Source: a virus
Direction: 5' to 3' (one strand)
IMG/VR virus record: IMGVR_UViG_3300027749_000261
Location: 1 to 36,916 of that record
DNA length: 36,916 nt
In this document: piece by piece, positions 6,867 to 13,606 of the stretch
How the letters are laid out: each line of letters opens with the position of its first letter
How positions within the stretch are numbered: the first letter of the stretch is position 1
Program-made: the position numbers and the translations under genes
The notes under the pieces: model-generated
What the model was told of the DNA's origin: nothing
Databases searched by the model: none
What the model saw: only the letters and a program-made list of their open reading frames with translations

Positions 6867-8333
6867 ATGCTCGGTGGAAACTACATTGGACAGGCTTACC
6901 TTGCCCAGGGTTACGCTGGCAGTACAGTAACAAATGCAACCGGAGCATTGTCGGGAGATTTCTCGGCTAGTGCTACTGGTTCTGCGTTTCTTCCTGGACA
7001 AGCTGCATTAGCAGGCTCGTTCTCTGCAAGTGCTACCGGCACGGCGTTCCTTCCTAGTACGGCTTCATTAACAAGCACCTTCTCGGCTTCTGCCGCAGGT
7101 GTCGTTGTTGCTATTGGAACCGGAAGCCTCTCAGGGTCATTCTCTGGCTCTGGTTCGGCAACTACGTTTATCCCATCGAGCGGTGCGCTTTCTAGCAACT
7201 TCTCTGCTTCTGGTGCTGGCTCGGCGTTCTTGTCGGGCAATGCTTCCCTTTCAAGCAACTTCTCAGCAAGCGCAACAGGATCAGCGTTCGTTCCAGGAAA
7301 CGCCGCACTCTCAGGTGACACCACGCTTTCGGGAACTGGCTCTGCCTTCCTCTCTGCCAACGGTGCGCTCAACTCAAACTTCTCCGCAAGTGGTACGGCA
7401 AATACTTACCTACCTGCCAACGGTGCGCTATCTGGTGATACCACTCTTAGTGGCACAGGTTCAGCTGCATTGTACGCAACTGGTTCTGCCACAGCGTCAT
7501 TCTCTGCCAGTGCAACTGCAACGGCCTTCTTGCCCTCAACCGGAATCCTTGCCTCAAGCTTTAACGGATCAGCCACAGGCTCGGCTGCACTTCTGGGCAA
7601 CGGTTCTTTGTCCTCGGACTTTAGTTTGTCAGCAACCGGCTCTGCCTTTGCCCCTGGCACAGCAAATCTAAATGCAACATTCTCGGCAACAGCAAACGCA
7701 GTTGTTGTACCTGCTGCTGGTGGATTCCTAAACGCCTCATTCTCCGCAAGCGGTACTGCTACAACGTTCATTCCTGCAAACGCCTCACAGACCTCAACCT
7801 TCTCGGCTAGTGGTACTGGAAGCGCAGCACTCTACGCAACTGGCAGTCAGTCAGCTTCGTTCAGCGCCTCTGCTGTTGGCGCGGTTTTCTTGCCAAGTAG
7901 CGGAAGCCTCTCAGGGTCATTTAACGGTTCGGCAACAGGATTTGCTCGACTTACTGGAACCGGCTCAATAGTTGGAACTTACTCAGCCTCGGCGACTGGC
8001 GTAAATAGCCTTACCGGAACTGGTGCGCAAACCTCTACATTTTCCGCTTCTGCGGCTGGTGCAGTCATCAAGGTTGGAACAGGTAGCCTATCTACCACCT
8101 TTAGCGCTAGCGCGTCAGGAACAGCGTTTAAGGCCGGTCAAGGAGCAATCTACGCCACCTTCTCGGCAAGCGGTGTTGGTCAAGTATTCCCATTCACAGA
8201 ACCAGGAAGCGTAACTGGTGACTTTAAGACCGGCGCAGTTCGCGGATCATACAAAGTCGGTAAAGTTGAGGGTGACTTTAATACCGCACAGCTTCAAGGC
8301 AAAGTAAAACCTTTAGCAGAAAGTAATACATAA
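6867..8333 (+). CDS. repeat protein with 21 exact 20-residue repeats (putative fibre)
   Basis: This 488-aa protein has three parts: a 25-residue head, 21 repeats of exactly 20 residues (residues 26-445) without any insertion or deletion, and a 43-residue charged tail. The repeat consensus is 'GSLSGSFSASATGSAFLPG', with a near-invariant Phe-Ser-Ala-Ser core. There is no Cys and almost no charge inside the repeats. A fixed 20-residue period of small polar residues and buried aromatics suggests a beta-solenoid or similar elongated rod. The gene sits at the end of the fibre module, and its TAA overlaps the next ATG. A fibre, adhesin or ice/surface-binding rod is inferred; no homologue is named. 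Confidence 0.65.
   Translation: MLGGNYIGQAYLAQGYAGSTVTNATGALSGDFSASATGSAFLPGQAALAGSFSASATGTAFLPSTASLTSTFSASAAGVVVAIGTGSLSGSFSGSGSATTFIPSSGALSSNFSASGAGSAFLSGNASLSSNFSASATGSAFVPGNAALSGDTTLSGTGSAFLSANGALNSNFSASGTANTYLPANGALSGDTTLSGTGSAALYATGSATASFSASATATAFLPSTGILASSFNGSATGSAALLGNGSLSSDFSLSATGSAFAPGTANLNATFSATANAVVVPAAGGFLNASFSASGTATTFIPANASQTSTFSASGTGSAALYATGSQSASFSASAVGAVFLPSSGSLSGSFNGSATGFARLTGTGSIVGTYSASATGVNSLTGTGAQTSTFSASAAGAVIKVGTGSLSTTFSASASGTAFKAGQGAIYATFSASGVGQVFPFTEPGSVTGDFKTGAVRGSYKVGKVEGDFNTAQLQGKVKPLAESNT
6942..8201 (+). repeat. 21 tandem 60-bp coding repeats
   Basis: The DNA coding for residues 26-445 of the repeat protein has an uninterrupted 60-bp period. Each unit centres on TTCTC(G/T)GC.AG.GC. 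Units are diverged at the nucleotide level but never gain or lose a codon, so length appears to be under selection. Confidence 0.85.
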
Positions 8334-8677
8334 TGTCATACAACGTAATTGCTGGTAGCACCATACAGTTCTACACCAGCGTTCCATTCACGGCTCTTAG
8401 CGGAGCGGTTGTGAACCCAGACAAGGTTAATTTCAGCTACTCCATTCAAGGGCAGACCGAGCAGACATTTACCTGGGTTAACCCAACAGGCGACCCAACT
8501 AACACAATCAAGCAGGGCGCAGGGGGAACAGGCTATTTCTACGCCAACATCTCAACCGTTGGACAGCCTGGCACTTGGAATTGGCAATGGTATGGCTACC
8601 CATCTTCAGGCGTGGACACCACAGCCACACAGGTTGCAGCTCAGGGAACAGTCGTTGTATCTGCGAGCGACTTGTAG
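8333..8677 (+). CDS. beta-sandwich virion protein
   Basis: This 114-aa protein starts in a TAATG overlap with the repeat protein. Alternating hydrophobic strands, the motif 'VNFSYSIQGQTEQTFTW' and an Ig-like ending 'GTWNWQWYGYP...AAQGTVVVSAS' match a common small phage protein that gives a single beta-sandwich domain. It is the last gene of the tail fibre module. The end of the converging HNH gene overlaps its last 37 bases. Confidence 0.5.
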   Translation: MSYNVIAGSTIQFYTSVPFTALSGAVVNPDKVNFSYSIQGQTEQTFTWVNPTGDPTNTIKQGAGGTGYFYANISTVGQPGTWNWQWYGYPSSGVDTTATQVAAQGTVVVSASDL

Positions 8678-9078
8678 CGCAACCGACTTTTAATTCGATG
8701 ACATTCTCGACAATTACGAGAACCACGATTGTCTAAAAACAAATTATCACCAGAATAAGAATGACCTTGAGGGCAGTGAGTTTTTTTTGCATTAATTGAA
8801 GCAAGACCTTTGCCTCGTAATGTGTTCACTTTTGAAGTAACTACTTCTAAATGACTTGGATTTACACATTGCCGAACTCGACACAAGTGATCTATTTGCA
8901 TACCCTCTGGTATAAAACCGTTAATTGTTTCGTAGGCAACCCTATGGGCTAAACGCATTTTTTTGTTATGCCAAAACAATCCGTAACCGTAGTTGTTTGT
9001 TCCTCCAGTCCATAGCCAACATGAGTCGGTCTTTTGGACTTTGAGCCATAGGCGTTCGGCGGTGCTAATCTTAGACAT
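8641..9078 (-). CDS. HNH endonuclease, free-standing homing type
   Basis: This 145-aa protein is encoded by the only minus-strand gene of the window. It opens with 'WLKVQKTDSCWLWTGG..YGYG', then 'AHRVAYE', 'PEGMQIDHLCRVRQCVNPSHLEVVT' (catalytic D63-H64, N73, H77). This is the order of the HNH_3 family of phage homing nucleases. A second zinc-like site (H101, C102, C123, C126) lies at the C-terminus. AAGGAG stands nine bases before its ATG. Its strand, its A/T-rich composition and its position at a module border suggest later insertion. It overlaps the preceding + strand gene by 37 bp. Confidence 0.85.
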   Translation of the reverse strand: MSKISTAERLWLKVQKTDSCWLWTGGTNNYGYGLFWHNKKMRLAHRVAYETINGFIPEGMQIDHLCRVRQCVNPSHLEVVTSKVNTLRGKGLASINAKKTHCPQGHSYSGDNLFLDNRGSRNCRECHRIKSRLRYKSLADTTTVP

Positions 9079-9106
9079 ACTGACACTCCTTTTAAGTGTT
9101 GGTCGT

Positions 9107-9144
9107 AGCAGGGGCAGTTAAGAGCTGCGCCCTGCTTTCATTTT
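9107..9144 (+). terminator. intrinsic terminator-like hairpin
   Basis: The arms AGCAGGGGCAG (9107-9117) and CTGCGCCCTGCT (9125-9136) pair over 11 bp with one bulged G, with a 7-base loop, followed by TTCATTTT on the + strand. It lies behind the HNH gene start region, and would stop + strand transcription coming from the fibre module. Confidence 0.6.
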
Positions 9145-9155
9145 AGCATAATGTC

Positions 9156-9164
9156 TGGTAAAGT
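9156..9164 (+). promoter_or_regulatory. extended -10 element TGGTAAAGT
   Basis: TGG-TAAAGT fits an extended -10 (TGn-TAnnnT) without a good -35. It lies just after a terminator-like hairpin and 38 bases before the next gene. Very similar elements occur at 10690 and 22282, also between a gene end and a new block. Confidence 0.35.
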
Positions 9165-9201
9165 TCTTGGTGGGCGGAGAACCCAACCGAGGAGGCATTA
9201 A

Positions 9202-9429
9202 ATGGATTTGTCAGAGTTCTACGAAGACAAGCGCAGACCATGTTTGTTTTCAAGAGCAACAAAAGATTTAATTAAAGAAGACATTGAAAAACTAGAAGCG
9301 GCATTAGCCGAACTAGAAATCTCTGTTTCTTCTATTTCTAATTGGTTGCAAAAACGAAACGTGAAAGTTTCATGCCCGACAATTAGAAGACACCGAAAGA
9401 AGGAGTGCGACTGTGGCAAAGATGCTTGA
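9202..9429 (+). CDS. small helix-turn-helix-like DNA-binding protein
   Basis: This 75-aa protein has GAGGAGGC five bases before its ATG. Its C-terminal half 'SVSSISNWLQKRNVKVSCPTIRRHRKKECDC' (read in two parts, residues 41-72) looks like a helix-turn-helix: a helix, a short turn, then a Ser/Thr-rich recognition helix with RRHRKK. The N-terminal half is an acidic helix. It overlaps the metallophosphoesterase gene by 17 bases. A regulator or sequence-specific partner of that enzyme is possible. Confidence 0.5.
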   Translation: MDLSEFYEDKRRPCLFSRATKDLIKEDIEKLEAALAELEISVSSISNWLQKRNVKVSCPTIRRHRKKECDCGKDA

Positions 9430-10609
9430 CGAGTTCGAGCGTCGTCACAAGAAGGAACACCCGACTGGTTGGGAACCATCTCTGCAATGGGATGGTAGCA
9501 AGGGAACGATTACCGCACAGCTTGACAACGAGCCTGATGACGCGGTATGGGCAACACTTATTGAGGACTGGGGATTAGACCCACGCCGAACAATGGTTGT
9601 GGATGGCTCCTTGCAGATCCGCGCATGGGATGTAGGCGACGGCGAAGGTGGCACTCGTAGGCATAAATACTACCGAGCCACAATCAAGCCACGAGAACTG
9701 ACTGTGGATAGAGCAGACATTGACGCTCTATGCAAGTTAGTCGAGAAGCGCAAGCCAGCCAAGCCAGTCAAGAATGAATCCAAGCGAGCCTTTCTCGTAT
9801 TGCTTTCAGACTGGCAACTTGGTAAAGGTGAGAACGGCGGAACCGAAGCGACAACGCAACGGATTATTAACGCCTGTGACAAAGCTGTGCAAAGGTTCAA
9901 AGACCTAAGCAAACTTGGTCAAGCGCCTAGCGTTGTTTACCTAATCGGATTAGGCGACCTGTCAGAAGGTTGCTCTGAGTTTTACGCTATGCAGGAATGG
10001 CAGACCGACCTTAACCGTCGAGAGCAAGAGCGCCTAGCAAGACGACTCATCCTAAGTTTCATTGACGCTTTCGTTGACCTCGGCGTACCTGTCGTGGCTA
10101 CTGGAGTGCCTGGAAATCACGGTGAGAACCGCAAGAATGGCAAGGCATACACCGATTTTACAGACAACTCAGACGTATCAGTATTTGAGACGGTAGCTGA
10201 AATCATGGCTGCTAACCCTGAACGATACGGCAATGTTTCTGTGCCGATTGAACTATGCGCTGACGATTTAACAATGACCCTTGACCTTATGGGAGTGCCA
10301 GTTGCCTTTGCGCATGGACACCAATTTAGGTCAGGCACTAACTCTCAGGCTAAGGCCGAGGGATGGTGGAAGGGTCAGGCTCTAGGGCGAACAGGCGTTA
10401 GTGATGCAGAGATGCTTTGCTTCGGACACTTTCATCACTTTGTTATGAGTGAAGCCACAGGGCGCACAGTCATTCAGGCTCCGGCTATGGATGGCGGATC
10501 CAAGTGGTTTACAGGTTCATCAGGTCAGTCTTCACAGGCTGGCATGGTGACACTTTGTGTTGGTTCGCAAGTAGGGGTTCGTGGTTGGAGTGACCTGCTG
10601 ATACTATAA
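9413..10609 (+). CDS. metallophosphoesterase (calcineurin-like)
   Basis: The 398-aa product has a ~120-residue N-terminal domain and a calcineurin-like phosphoesterase domain (about residues 125-390). All five metal-binding motifs are visible: SDWQ (D133, Q135), GLGDL (G181-D182), GNH (234-236), AHGH (H301, H303) and FGHFH (338-341). The family hydrolyses phosphodiesters or phosphomonoesters with two metal ions. Related actinophage proteins lie among DNA-metabolism genes and resemble SbcD/Mre11-type nucleases. The start is a GTG with AAGGAG upstream. A strong terminator follows 35 bases after the stop. Confidence 0.8.
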   Translation: MAKMLDEFERRHKKEHPTGWEPSLQWDGSKGTITAQLDNEPDDAVWATLIEDWGLDPRRTMVVDGSLQIRAWDVGDGEGGTRRHKYYRATIKPRELTVDRADIDALCKLVEKRKPAKPVKNESKRAFLVLLSDWQLGKGENGGTEATTQRIINACDKAVQRFKDLSKLGQAPSVVYLIGLGDLSEGCSEFYAMQEWQTDLNRREQERLARRLILSFIDAFVDLGVPVVATGVPGNHGENRKNGKAYTDFTDNSDVSVFETVAEIMAANPERYGNVSVPIELCADDLTMTLDLMGVPVAFAHGHQFRSGTNSQAKAEGWWKGQALGRTGVSDAEMLCFGHFHHFVMSEATGRTVIQAPAMDGGSKWFTGSSGQSSQAGMVTLCVGSQVGVRGWSDLLIL

Positions 10610-10644
10610 GTGTCGCATACATTCTTACTCGAAACTTGCATTGC

Positions 10645-10682
10645 AAAACCCCGATACTGTCGAGAGATAGGGTCGGGGTTTT
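10645..10682 (+). terminator. intrinsic terminator
   Basis: The arms AAAACCCCGA (10645-10654) and TCGGGGTTTT (10673-10682) are perfectly complementary, with an 18-base loop and a U-rich right side. It terminates the metallophosphoesterase transcript. It also lies inside an in-frame upstream extension of the next gene, which argues for that gene's internal ATG at 10709. Confidence 0.85.
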
Positions 10683-10689
10683 CTCTATG

Positions 10690-10698
10690 TGGTAAACT
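10690..10698 (+). promoter_or_regulatory. extended -10 element TGGTAAACT, near-leaderless start
   Basis: TGG-TAAACT lies directly behind the terminator and only 10 bases before the ATG at 10709, with no ribosome-binding site between. The expected transcript would begin within a few bases of the ATG. Confidence 0.4.
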
Positions 10699-10708
10699 TT
10701 ATCCCCCT

Positions 10709-10861
10709 ATGGAACTCCACTACGTCTGCTCTCTTTGTCAATCTATTGTCATTATTCACCGAGGCGACCTAAGCAGAATTATGTTTGGCAAACTTCCAAA
10801 CAAGCTCTTAGAAGCCGAGACAAAACACAAGTGCGTCAGCACACGAAAGGCAGTTGCATGA
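10709..10861 (+). CDS. small CxxC protein, unknown function
   Basis: This 50-aa protein carries CSLC near residue 7 and one further Cys near the end, so a partial zinc site is possible. The same frame is open back to a GTG at 10610, but the terminator at 10645-10682 lies inside that extension. The extension also looks non-coding, so I chose ATG 10709. The stop overlaps the next ATG (ATGA). No family recognised. Confidence 0.5.
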   Translation: MELHYVCSLCQSIVIIHRGDLSRIMFGKLPNKLLEAETKHKCVSTRKAVA

Positions 10862-11358
10862 ACGACATCAAAACACCTTTTCCAGGCGACATTGTCTTTG
10901 CTCACTCAAACGGTGTTGCTGGTCGTTTAATACGCTTTGGAGAGTTTCTAAGATGGCGCAAAGGCAGCCACTGGAATCACGCTTGCGTTGTTTCTCGCAT
11001 TACCCAAGACGGAACGGTTTACGTTATTCAAGCTGACATTAAAGGCGTGAACGAAGCCTTGCTGGAATCAGTTGGCGAATACATAATCCTTGACCCACCT
11101 GCAAGGGTAAATCGCAACAAGATTTTAGCGTTTAGCAAAGCGCAACTAGGATCATCTTACGGACTGCTTTCAATAGGTTCAATAATCGTGGACATTATTA
11201 CGCCATCGTGGTTCCCTGCTATGCGTCGTAAAAACTCATGGATTTGCTCTGCCGTAACTGGCGAGGCTCTTCGCTACGGTGGCTGGCTTTACAACTTCCC
11301 CGACATCTACACCGTCACTCCGGCGCAGCTCTTTGATGCATTGGAAAACACTCCTTAA
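10858..11358 (+). CDS. permuted NlpC/P60-type (YiiX/YebB-like) cysteine hydrolase
   Basis: This 166-aa protein starts with 'PGDIVFAHS', then 'GSHWNHACVV' (His41), 'YVIQADIKGV' and, late in the chain, 'SWICSAVTGEAL' (Cys130). His before Cys is the circularly permuted papain-like order of the YiiX/YebB group within the NlpC/P60 superfamily. Members act as amidases or peptidases on peptidoglycan or lipids. A hydrophobic stretch near residues 103-120 may be membrane-associated. It lies far from the lysis cassette, so a role early in infection is as likely as lysis. ATGA overlap with the upstream gene supports the start. Confidence 0.65.
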   Translation: MNDIKTPFPGDIVFAHSNGVAGRLIRFGEFLRWRKGSHWNHACVVSRITQDGTVYVIQADIKGVNEALLESVGEYIILDPPARVNRNKILAFSKAQLGSSYGLLSIGSIIVDIITPSWFPAMRRKNSWICSAVTGEALRYGGWLYNFPDIYTVTPAQLFDALENTP

Positions 11359-11370
11359 GTACTGTACAAT
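11341..11370 (+). promoter_or_regulatory. promoter for the small RNA (TTGGAA-18-TACAAT)
   Basis: TTGGAA at 11341-11346 and TACAAT at 11365-11370 are separated by 18 bases. The -35 lies inside the end of the preceding gene. The expected start is near 11376, and a terminator follows at 11413, leaving room only for a short untranslated RNA. Confidence 0.55.
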
Positions 11371-11375
11371 TACAG

Positions 11376-11456
11376 AACGCTGAACAAGCGATTTGAGCCT
11401 CCTCGCTCTTCTAAATCCCCTCACTGGCCTCGACTCCGGTGGGGGGATTTTTCTGT
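11376..11456 (+). ncRNA. candidate small RNA with anti-Shine-Dalgarno hairpin loop
   Basis: An RNA of about 80 bases is predicted between the promoter at 11341 and the terminator at 11413. Its first hairpin pairs GAA (11382-11384) with TTC (11409-11411) and AGCGA (11387-11391) with TCGCT (11403-11407), around a small internal loop. The 11-base apical loop TTTGAGCCTCC (11392-11402) presents CCTCC. GCCTCCTC (11397-11404) is an exact complement of GAGGAGGC, the ribosome-binding site of seven genes in the window; GAGCCTCCTC pairs over ten bases with the site before 17270. A C-rich loop plus terminator hairpin is the build of known target-binding small RNAs (for example actinobacterial 6C RNA). 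It contains no credible ORF. Existence and function are inference. Confidence 0.5.
11413..11456 (+). terminator. strong intrinsic terminator
   Basis: Arms 11413-11427 and 11436-11450 pair over 15 bp with two G-U pairs (outer part AAATCCCC with GGGGATTT). The loop has 8 bases, and TTCTGTT follows. It is the strongest terminator-like structure in this part of the window. Confidence 0.85.
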
Positions 11457-11461
11457 TATTG

Positions 11462-11490
11462 TTGCAATCAGTGTCCACATGGTGTACGAT
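11462..11490 (+). promoter_or_regulatory. promoter (TTGCAA-17-TACGAT)
   Basis: TTGCAA (11462-11467) and TACGAT (11485-11490) with a 17-base spacer lie between the terminator and the next gene. The spacer contains GTGTCCA at 11471-11477, the same half-site that forms a palindrome in the 16469 promoter. Confidence 0.5.
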
Positions 11491-11528
11491 TACTAAGTCC
11501 ACCAAAAGGACAAGGCCGAGGAGGGCTT

Positions 11529-11801
11529 ATGTTGCAGACAGTAAATCAGTGCTTTGCTTGCGAACTAATAGACGTAGGCAAGTGGCAGAACTCGCATGAG
11601 TTTATGTGCTTTGAGTGCATGGATCAGTACGAGCTAACGATAGTAAAGAATGTTTATCCGCAACCGGAGGAAATGTGCAAACCACAGTTACAGAATGGAA
11701 TGGCCTTGCGACTGGCGACGACCTCAAAGTTAAGGGAGAACGCGGCTACTACAAGTTCCGTTCGGCTGCACTTGATGAAGACGGAGCAGTCAAATGGATA
11801 A
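11529..11801 (+). CDS. small zinc-ribbon-like protein
   Basis: The ATG has GAGGAGG upstream. The first ~50 residues contain CFAC and CFEC pairs separated by ~20 residues, the layout of a zinc ribbon. The remaining ~40 residues overlap the next gene by 127 bases in another frame and are low in structure. The real end of function may lie before the overlap. No family name can be given. Confidence 0.5.
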   Translation: MLQTVNQCFACELIDVGKWQNSHEFMCFECMDQYELTIVKNVYPQPEEMCKPQLQNGMALRLATTSKLRENAATTSSVRLHLMKTEQSNG

Positions 11802-11905
11802 CCGTAATAGGTGGCCCAATGCACCACTCATCATTTCGTCACTTTACAGCAGACCGTATAACTCCAAAGAAAATAGGAAGGAGGAAGAAAAGTGAAACTA
11901 ATTGA
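11675..11905 (+). CDS. small conserved actinophage protein, unknown function
   Basis: This 76-aa protein starts at GTG with GGAGG five bases upstream. It contains 'TEWNGLATGDDLKVKGERGYYKF', here residues 5-27, a pattern I associate with small actinophage proteins of an SH3-like beta fold with 'W.GL..GD.V.V.G.RG.F.F'. It ends in a basic tail. The upstream in-frame extension to ATG 11615 lacks a ribosome-binding site. It overlaps the next gene by 14 bases. Confidence 0.55.
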   Translation: MQTTVTEWNGLATGDDLKVKGERGYYKFRSAALDEDGAVKWITVIGGPMHHSSFRHFTADRITPKKIGRRKKSETN

Positions 11906-12143
11906 CACACTCACCGAACTAGATTTCGTACGCGAATCTGAGGGCGAATTTAGCAACACCTACAAAGCATCGGGCTTTGACTTACGCAGCAATGTATTTG
12001 TCAACGAATCTCTCAACGAGAGCCAAGTGCAGGTATGCCTTATGCCCCACGATCCTGACGATGAACCACTATGGGTTACGTTTAGCAAGTATTGTTCGGC
12101 AGTAGATAACCTACTCAAATTATGGACAGGGCAAAATGACTGA
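11892..12143 (+). CDS. hypothetical protein
   Basis: This 83-aa acidic protein starts at GTG with GGAGGAAG upstream. No motif is recognised. Its end 'SAVDNLLKLWTGQND' is helical. It overlaps both neighbours by a few bases, as expected for a translationally coupled operon. Confidence 0.5.
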   Translation: MKLIDTLTELDFVRESEGEFSNTYKASGFDLRSNVFVNESLNESQVQVCLMPHDPDDEPLWVTFSKYCSAVDNLLKLWTGQND

Positions 12144-12321
12144 CCTACAACAGCTACTTCAAGACAGGCTAGGTATGGATTTAACTAAGTACCTTAAGAA
12201 CTGTCTGAAACAAGGACTCTCCTGTCGCAAGATAGCGGAGGCATTAAAAGACGAGACTGGTGTTCATGTCTCGAAGTCGGCGGTCTTTAACTGGATTGCT
12301 GATGTCACAGGCAGTAAATAG
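12136..12321 (+). CDS. small helix-turn-helix protein
   Basis: The C-terminal part of this 61-aa protein, 'LKQGLSCRKIAEAL' then 'GVHVSKSAVFNWI', is a clear helix-turn-helix of the resolvase/Hin-like kind: a helix ending in 'KIAEAL', a turn and a Ser-Lys-Ser recognition helix ending in NWI. It probably binds DNA as a local regulator. It starts inside the end of the gene before and lies 33 bases before the Erf gene. Confidence 0.6.
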   Translation: MTDLQQLLQDRLGMDLTKYLKNCLKQGLSCRKIAEALKDETGVHVSKSAVFNWIADVTGSK

Positions 12322-12354
12322 AATATAAACAAATAGAAGCCTGAGGAGGCACAA

Positions 12355-12957
12355 ATGAATAGCAGTGAAATCAACGAATTGGCGGCGGCTCTTGTAGCAG
12401 CTCAAGGTGAGTTCAGTGCAGTACCGAAGGGCGCAGTCAATCCCTTCTTTAAGAGTAAGTATGCAGCTCTGCCTGATGTAGTGGCGAGTGCTAGTCCGGT
12501 GTTGTCTAAGCATGGGTTGGCAATTAGCCAGCACATCACTTACGACGAGAACGGCAACGATGCGCTTATGACCTACTTGATGCACAAGTCAGGGCAATAC
12601 ATTGCTTACTCAATGAAGTTGCACCTAGTCAAAGATGATCCGCAAGCGCAAGGGTCGGCGGTTACTTACGCTCGACGCTACTCATACATGAGTGTTCTTG
12701 GACTTGTTGCAGACGAGGATGACGATGGCAACCGAGCGACACAGGCACAAGCAAGGGTTATCAAGAAGCCAGCCGAACTGACACCTGGACAAGAGAAGCT
12801 GAAGGCCGCACTTGGCAAGAAGTTTAAGGAAGCCAATGACCGCAAGACTTGGGTCGAGTCAGTAGTGTTCCATGACATTAAAGGCATTGCCGAATTGACA
12901 GAAGAAGAAGTAGCACTATGCAGTATCCAACTAGCCTTAGAGGAGGCAAAAGCATGA
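12355..12957 (+). CDS. erf: Erf-family single-strand annealing protein
   Basis: This 200-aa protein carries the ERF signature in order: 'NPFFKSKYAALPDVV' (about 29-43), 'VLSKHGLAISQ', 'AYSMKLHLVKDDPQAQGSAVTYARRYS' in two parts and 'SVLGLVADEDDDGN'. ERF proteins anneal complementary single strands and partner with an exonuclease in phage recombination and genome circularisation. Here the likely partner is the YqaJ-type exonuclease at 19071. The helical C-terminal half (after residue 130) is variable in the family. GAGGAGGC lies four bases before the ATG. The gene overlaps ssb by ATGA. Confidence 0.9.
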   Translation: MNSSEINELAAALVAAQGEFSAVPKGAVNPFFKSKYAALPDVVASASPVLSKHGLAISQHITYDENGNDALMTYLMHKSGQYIAYSMKLHLVKDDPQAQGSAVTYARRYSYMSVLGLVADEDDDGNRATQAQARVIKKPAELTPGQEKLKAALGKKFKEANDRKTWVESVVFHDIKGIAELTEEEVALCSIQLALEEAKA

Positions 12958-13352
12958 GCAACAACAACAGCATTACGATTATCGGGAACATTGGACAAGA
13001 GCCAGAACTGCGCCACCTATCTTGGGGAGACGCTATTAGTTTCTCTGTAGGTGTCAACAAGCGCGGCTTTAACGACAAGCCAGACACGACATCATGGTTT
13101 AACTGCGTGGCAACAGGAGACTTGGCGAGCAACATTGCCAACACCCTGCACCAGGGAAACCGAGTCATTGTGACCGGCGAGTTGATCCAGCGTACTTGGG
13201 ATGATAAAGATGGAAACAAGCAAAGCAAACTAGAGATTGTCATTGAAGGCGTTGGCCCAGACCTTCGATTCAATACGGCTCGACTAGAAACGCACATCTC
13301 CAAGAAGCAACCACAGCCAGTCATAGTTACTCAAGAGGACTACGCGTTCTGA
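12954..13352 (+). CDS. ssb: single-stranded DNA-binding protein
   Basis: This 132-aa OB-fold SSB contains 'SITIIGNIGQEPELRHL' at the N-terminus, then 'SFSVGVNKRG', 'TSWFNCVATGDLASNIANTL', 'GNRVIVTGEL' and 'KLEIVIEGVGPDLRF'. It ends in 'EDYAF', an acidic-aromatic tip like the partner-binding tail of bacterial SSB. It would protect single strands during recombination with the adjacent Erf protein. I chose ATG 12954, which has GAGGAGGC six bases upstream and overlaps the erf stop, over an in-frame ATG at 12918. Confidence 0.9.
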   Translation: MSNNNSITIIGNIGQEPELRHLSWGDAISFSVGVNKRGFNDKPDTTSWFNCVATGDLASNIANTLHQGNRVIVTGELIQRTWDDKDGNKQSKLEIVIEGVGPDLRFNTARLETHISKKQPQPVIVTQEDYAF

Positions 13353-13606
13353 TGCAGGGGTTAGACGCATACGAAGCTGCGTTCATTTCAACCAATGAGG
13401 GTATGGAGTGCATCATGGAATTAAATACTCTCTACATGAAGGCTTGCAATGACGCAGCCGAAATGTTGGGGGCTGCTCTTGGGGTAAGTACGGGCGCAGC
13501 AAAGGTTATGATTCTTGGTGATAGTTTTGAGAGGCTAAAGGAAATAGCAAATAGTCTGACTGCTGTTAGGTCGGTTCTAAATGAAGCCGTTAAGGAGATG
13601 AAGTAA
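13352..13606 (+). CDS. hypothetical protein
   Basis: This 84-aa, mainly helical protein shows no motif. It starts in a TGATG overlap with ssb and ends in a TAATG overlap with the next gene, so it is translated with the recombination genes. A helper of Erf or SSB is possible but not shown. Confidence 0.45.
   Translation: MQGLDAYEAAFISTNEGMECIMELNTLYMKACNDAAEMLGAALGVSTGAAKVMILGDSFERLKEIANSLTAVRSVLNEAVKEMK

Noticed and set aside
7099-7671. 190-codon + strand frame inside the repeat gene
   Set aside because: Off-frame reading of the same 60-bp repeats; no ribosome-binding site.
6911-7771. Two long minus-strand frames opposite the 21-repeat gene
   Set aside because: The 60-bp repeat keeps a stop-free antisense frame; composition (Ala/Glu/Pro repeats) mirrors the sense repeats.
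10610-10708. Upstream extension of the gene at 10709 from GTG 10610
   Set aside because: It runs through a perfect intrinsic terminator (10645-10682) and looks non-coding.
11615-11674. ATG 11615 as start of the 11675 gene
   Set aside because: No ribosome-binding site, and it would add residues encoded within the zinc-ribbon part of the upstream gene; GTG 11675 has GGAGG at good distance.
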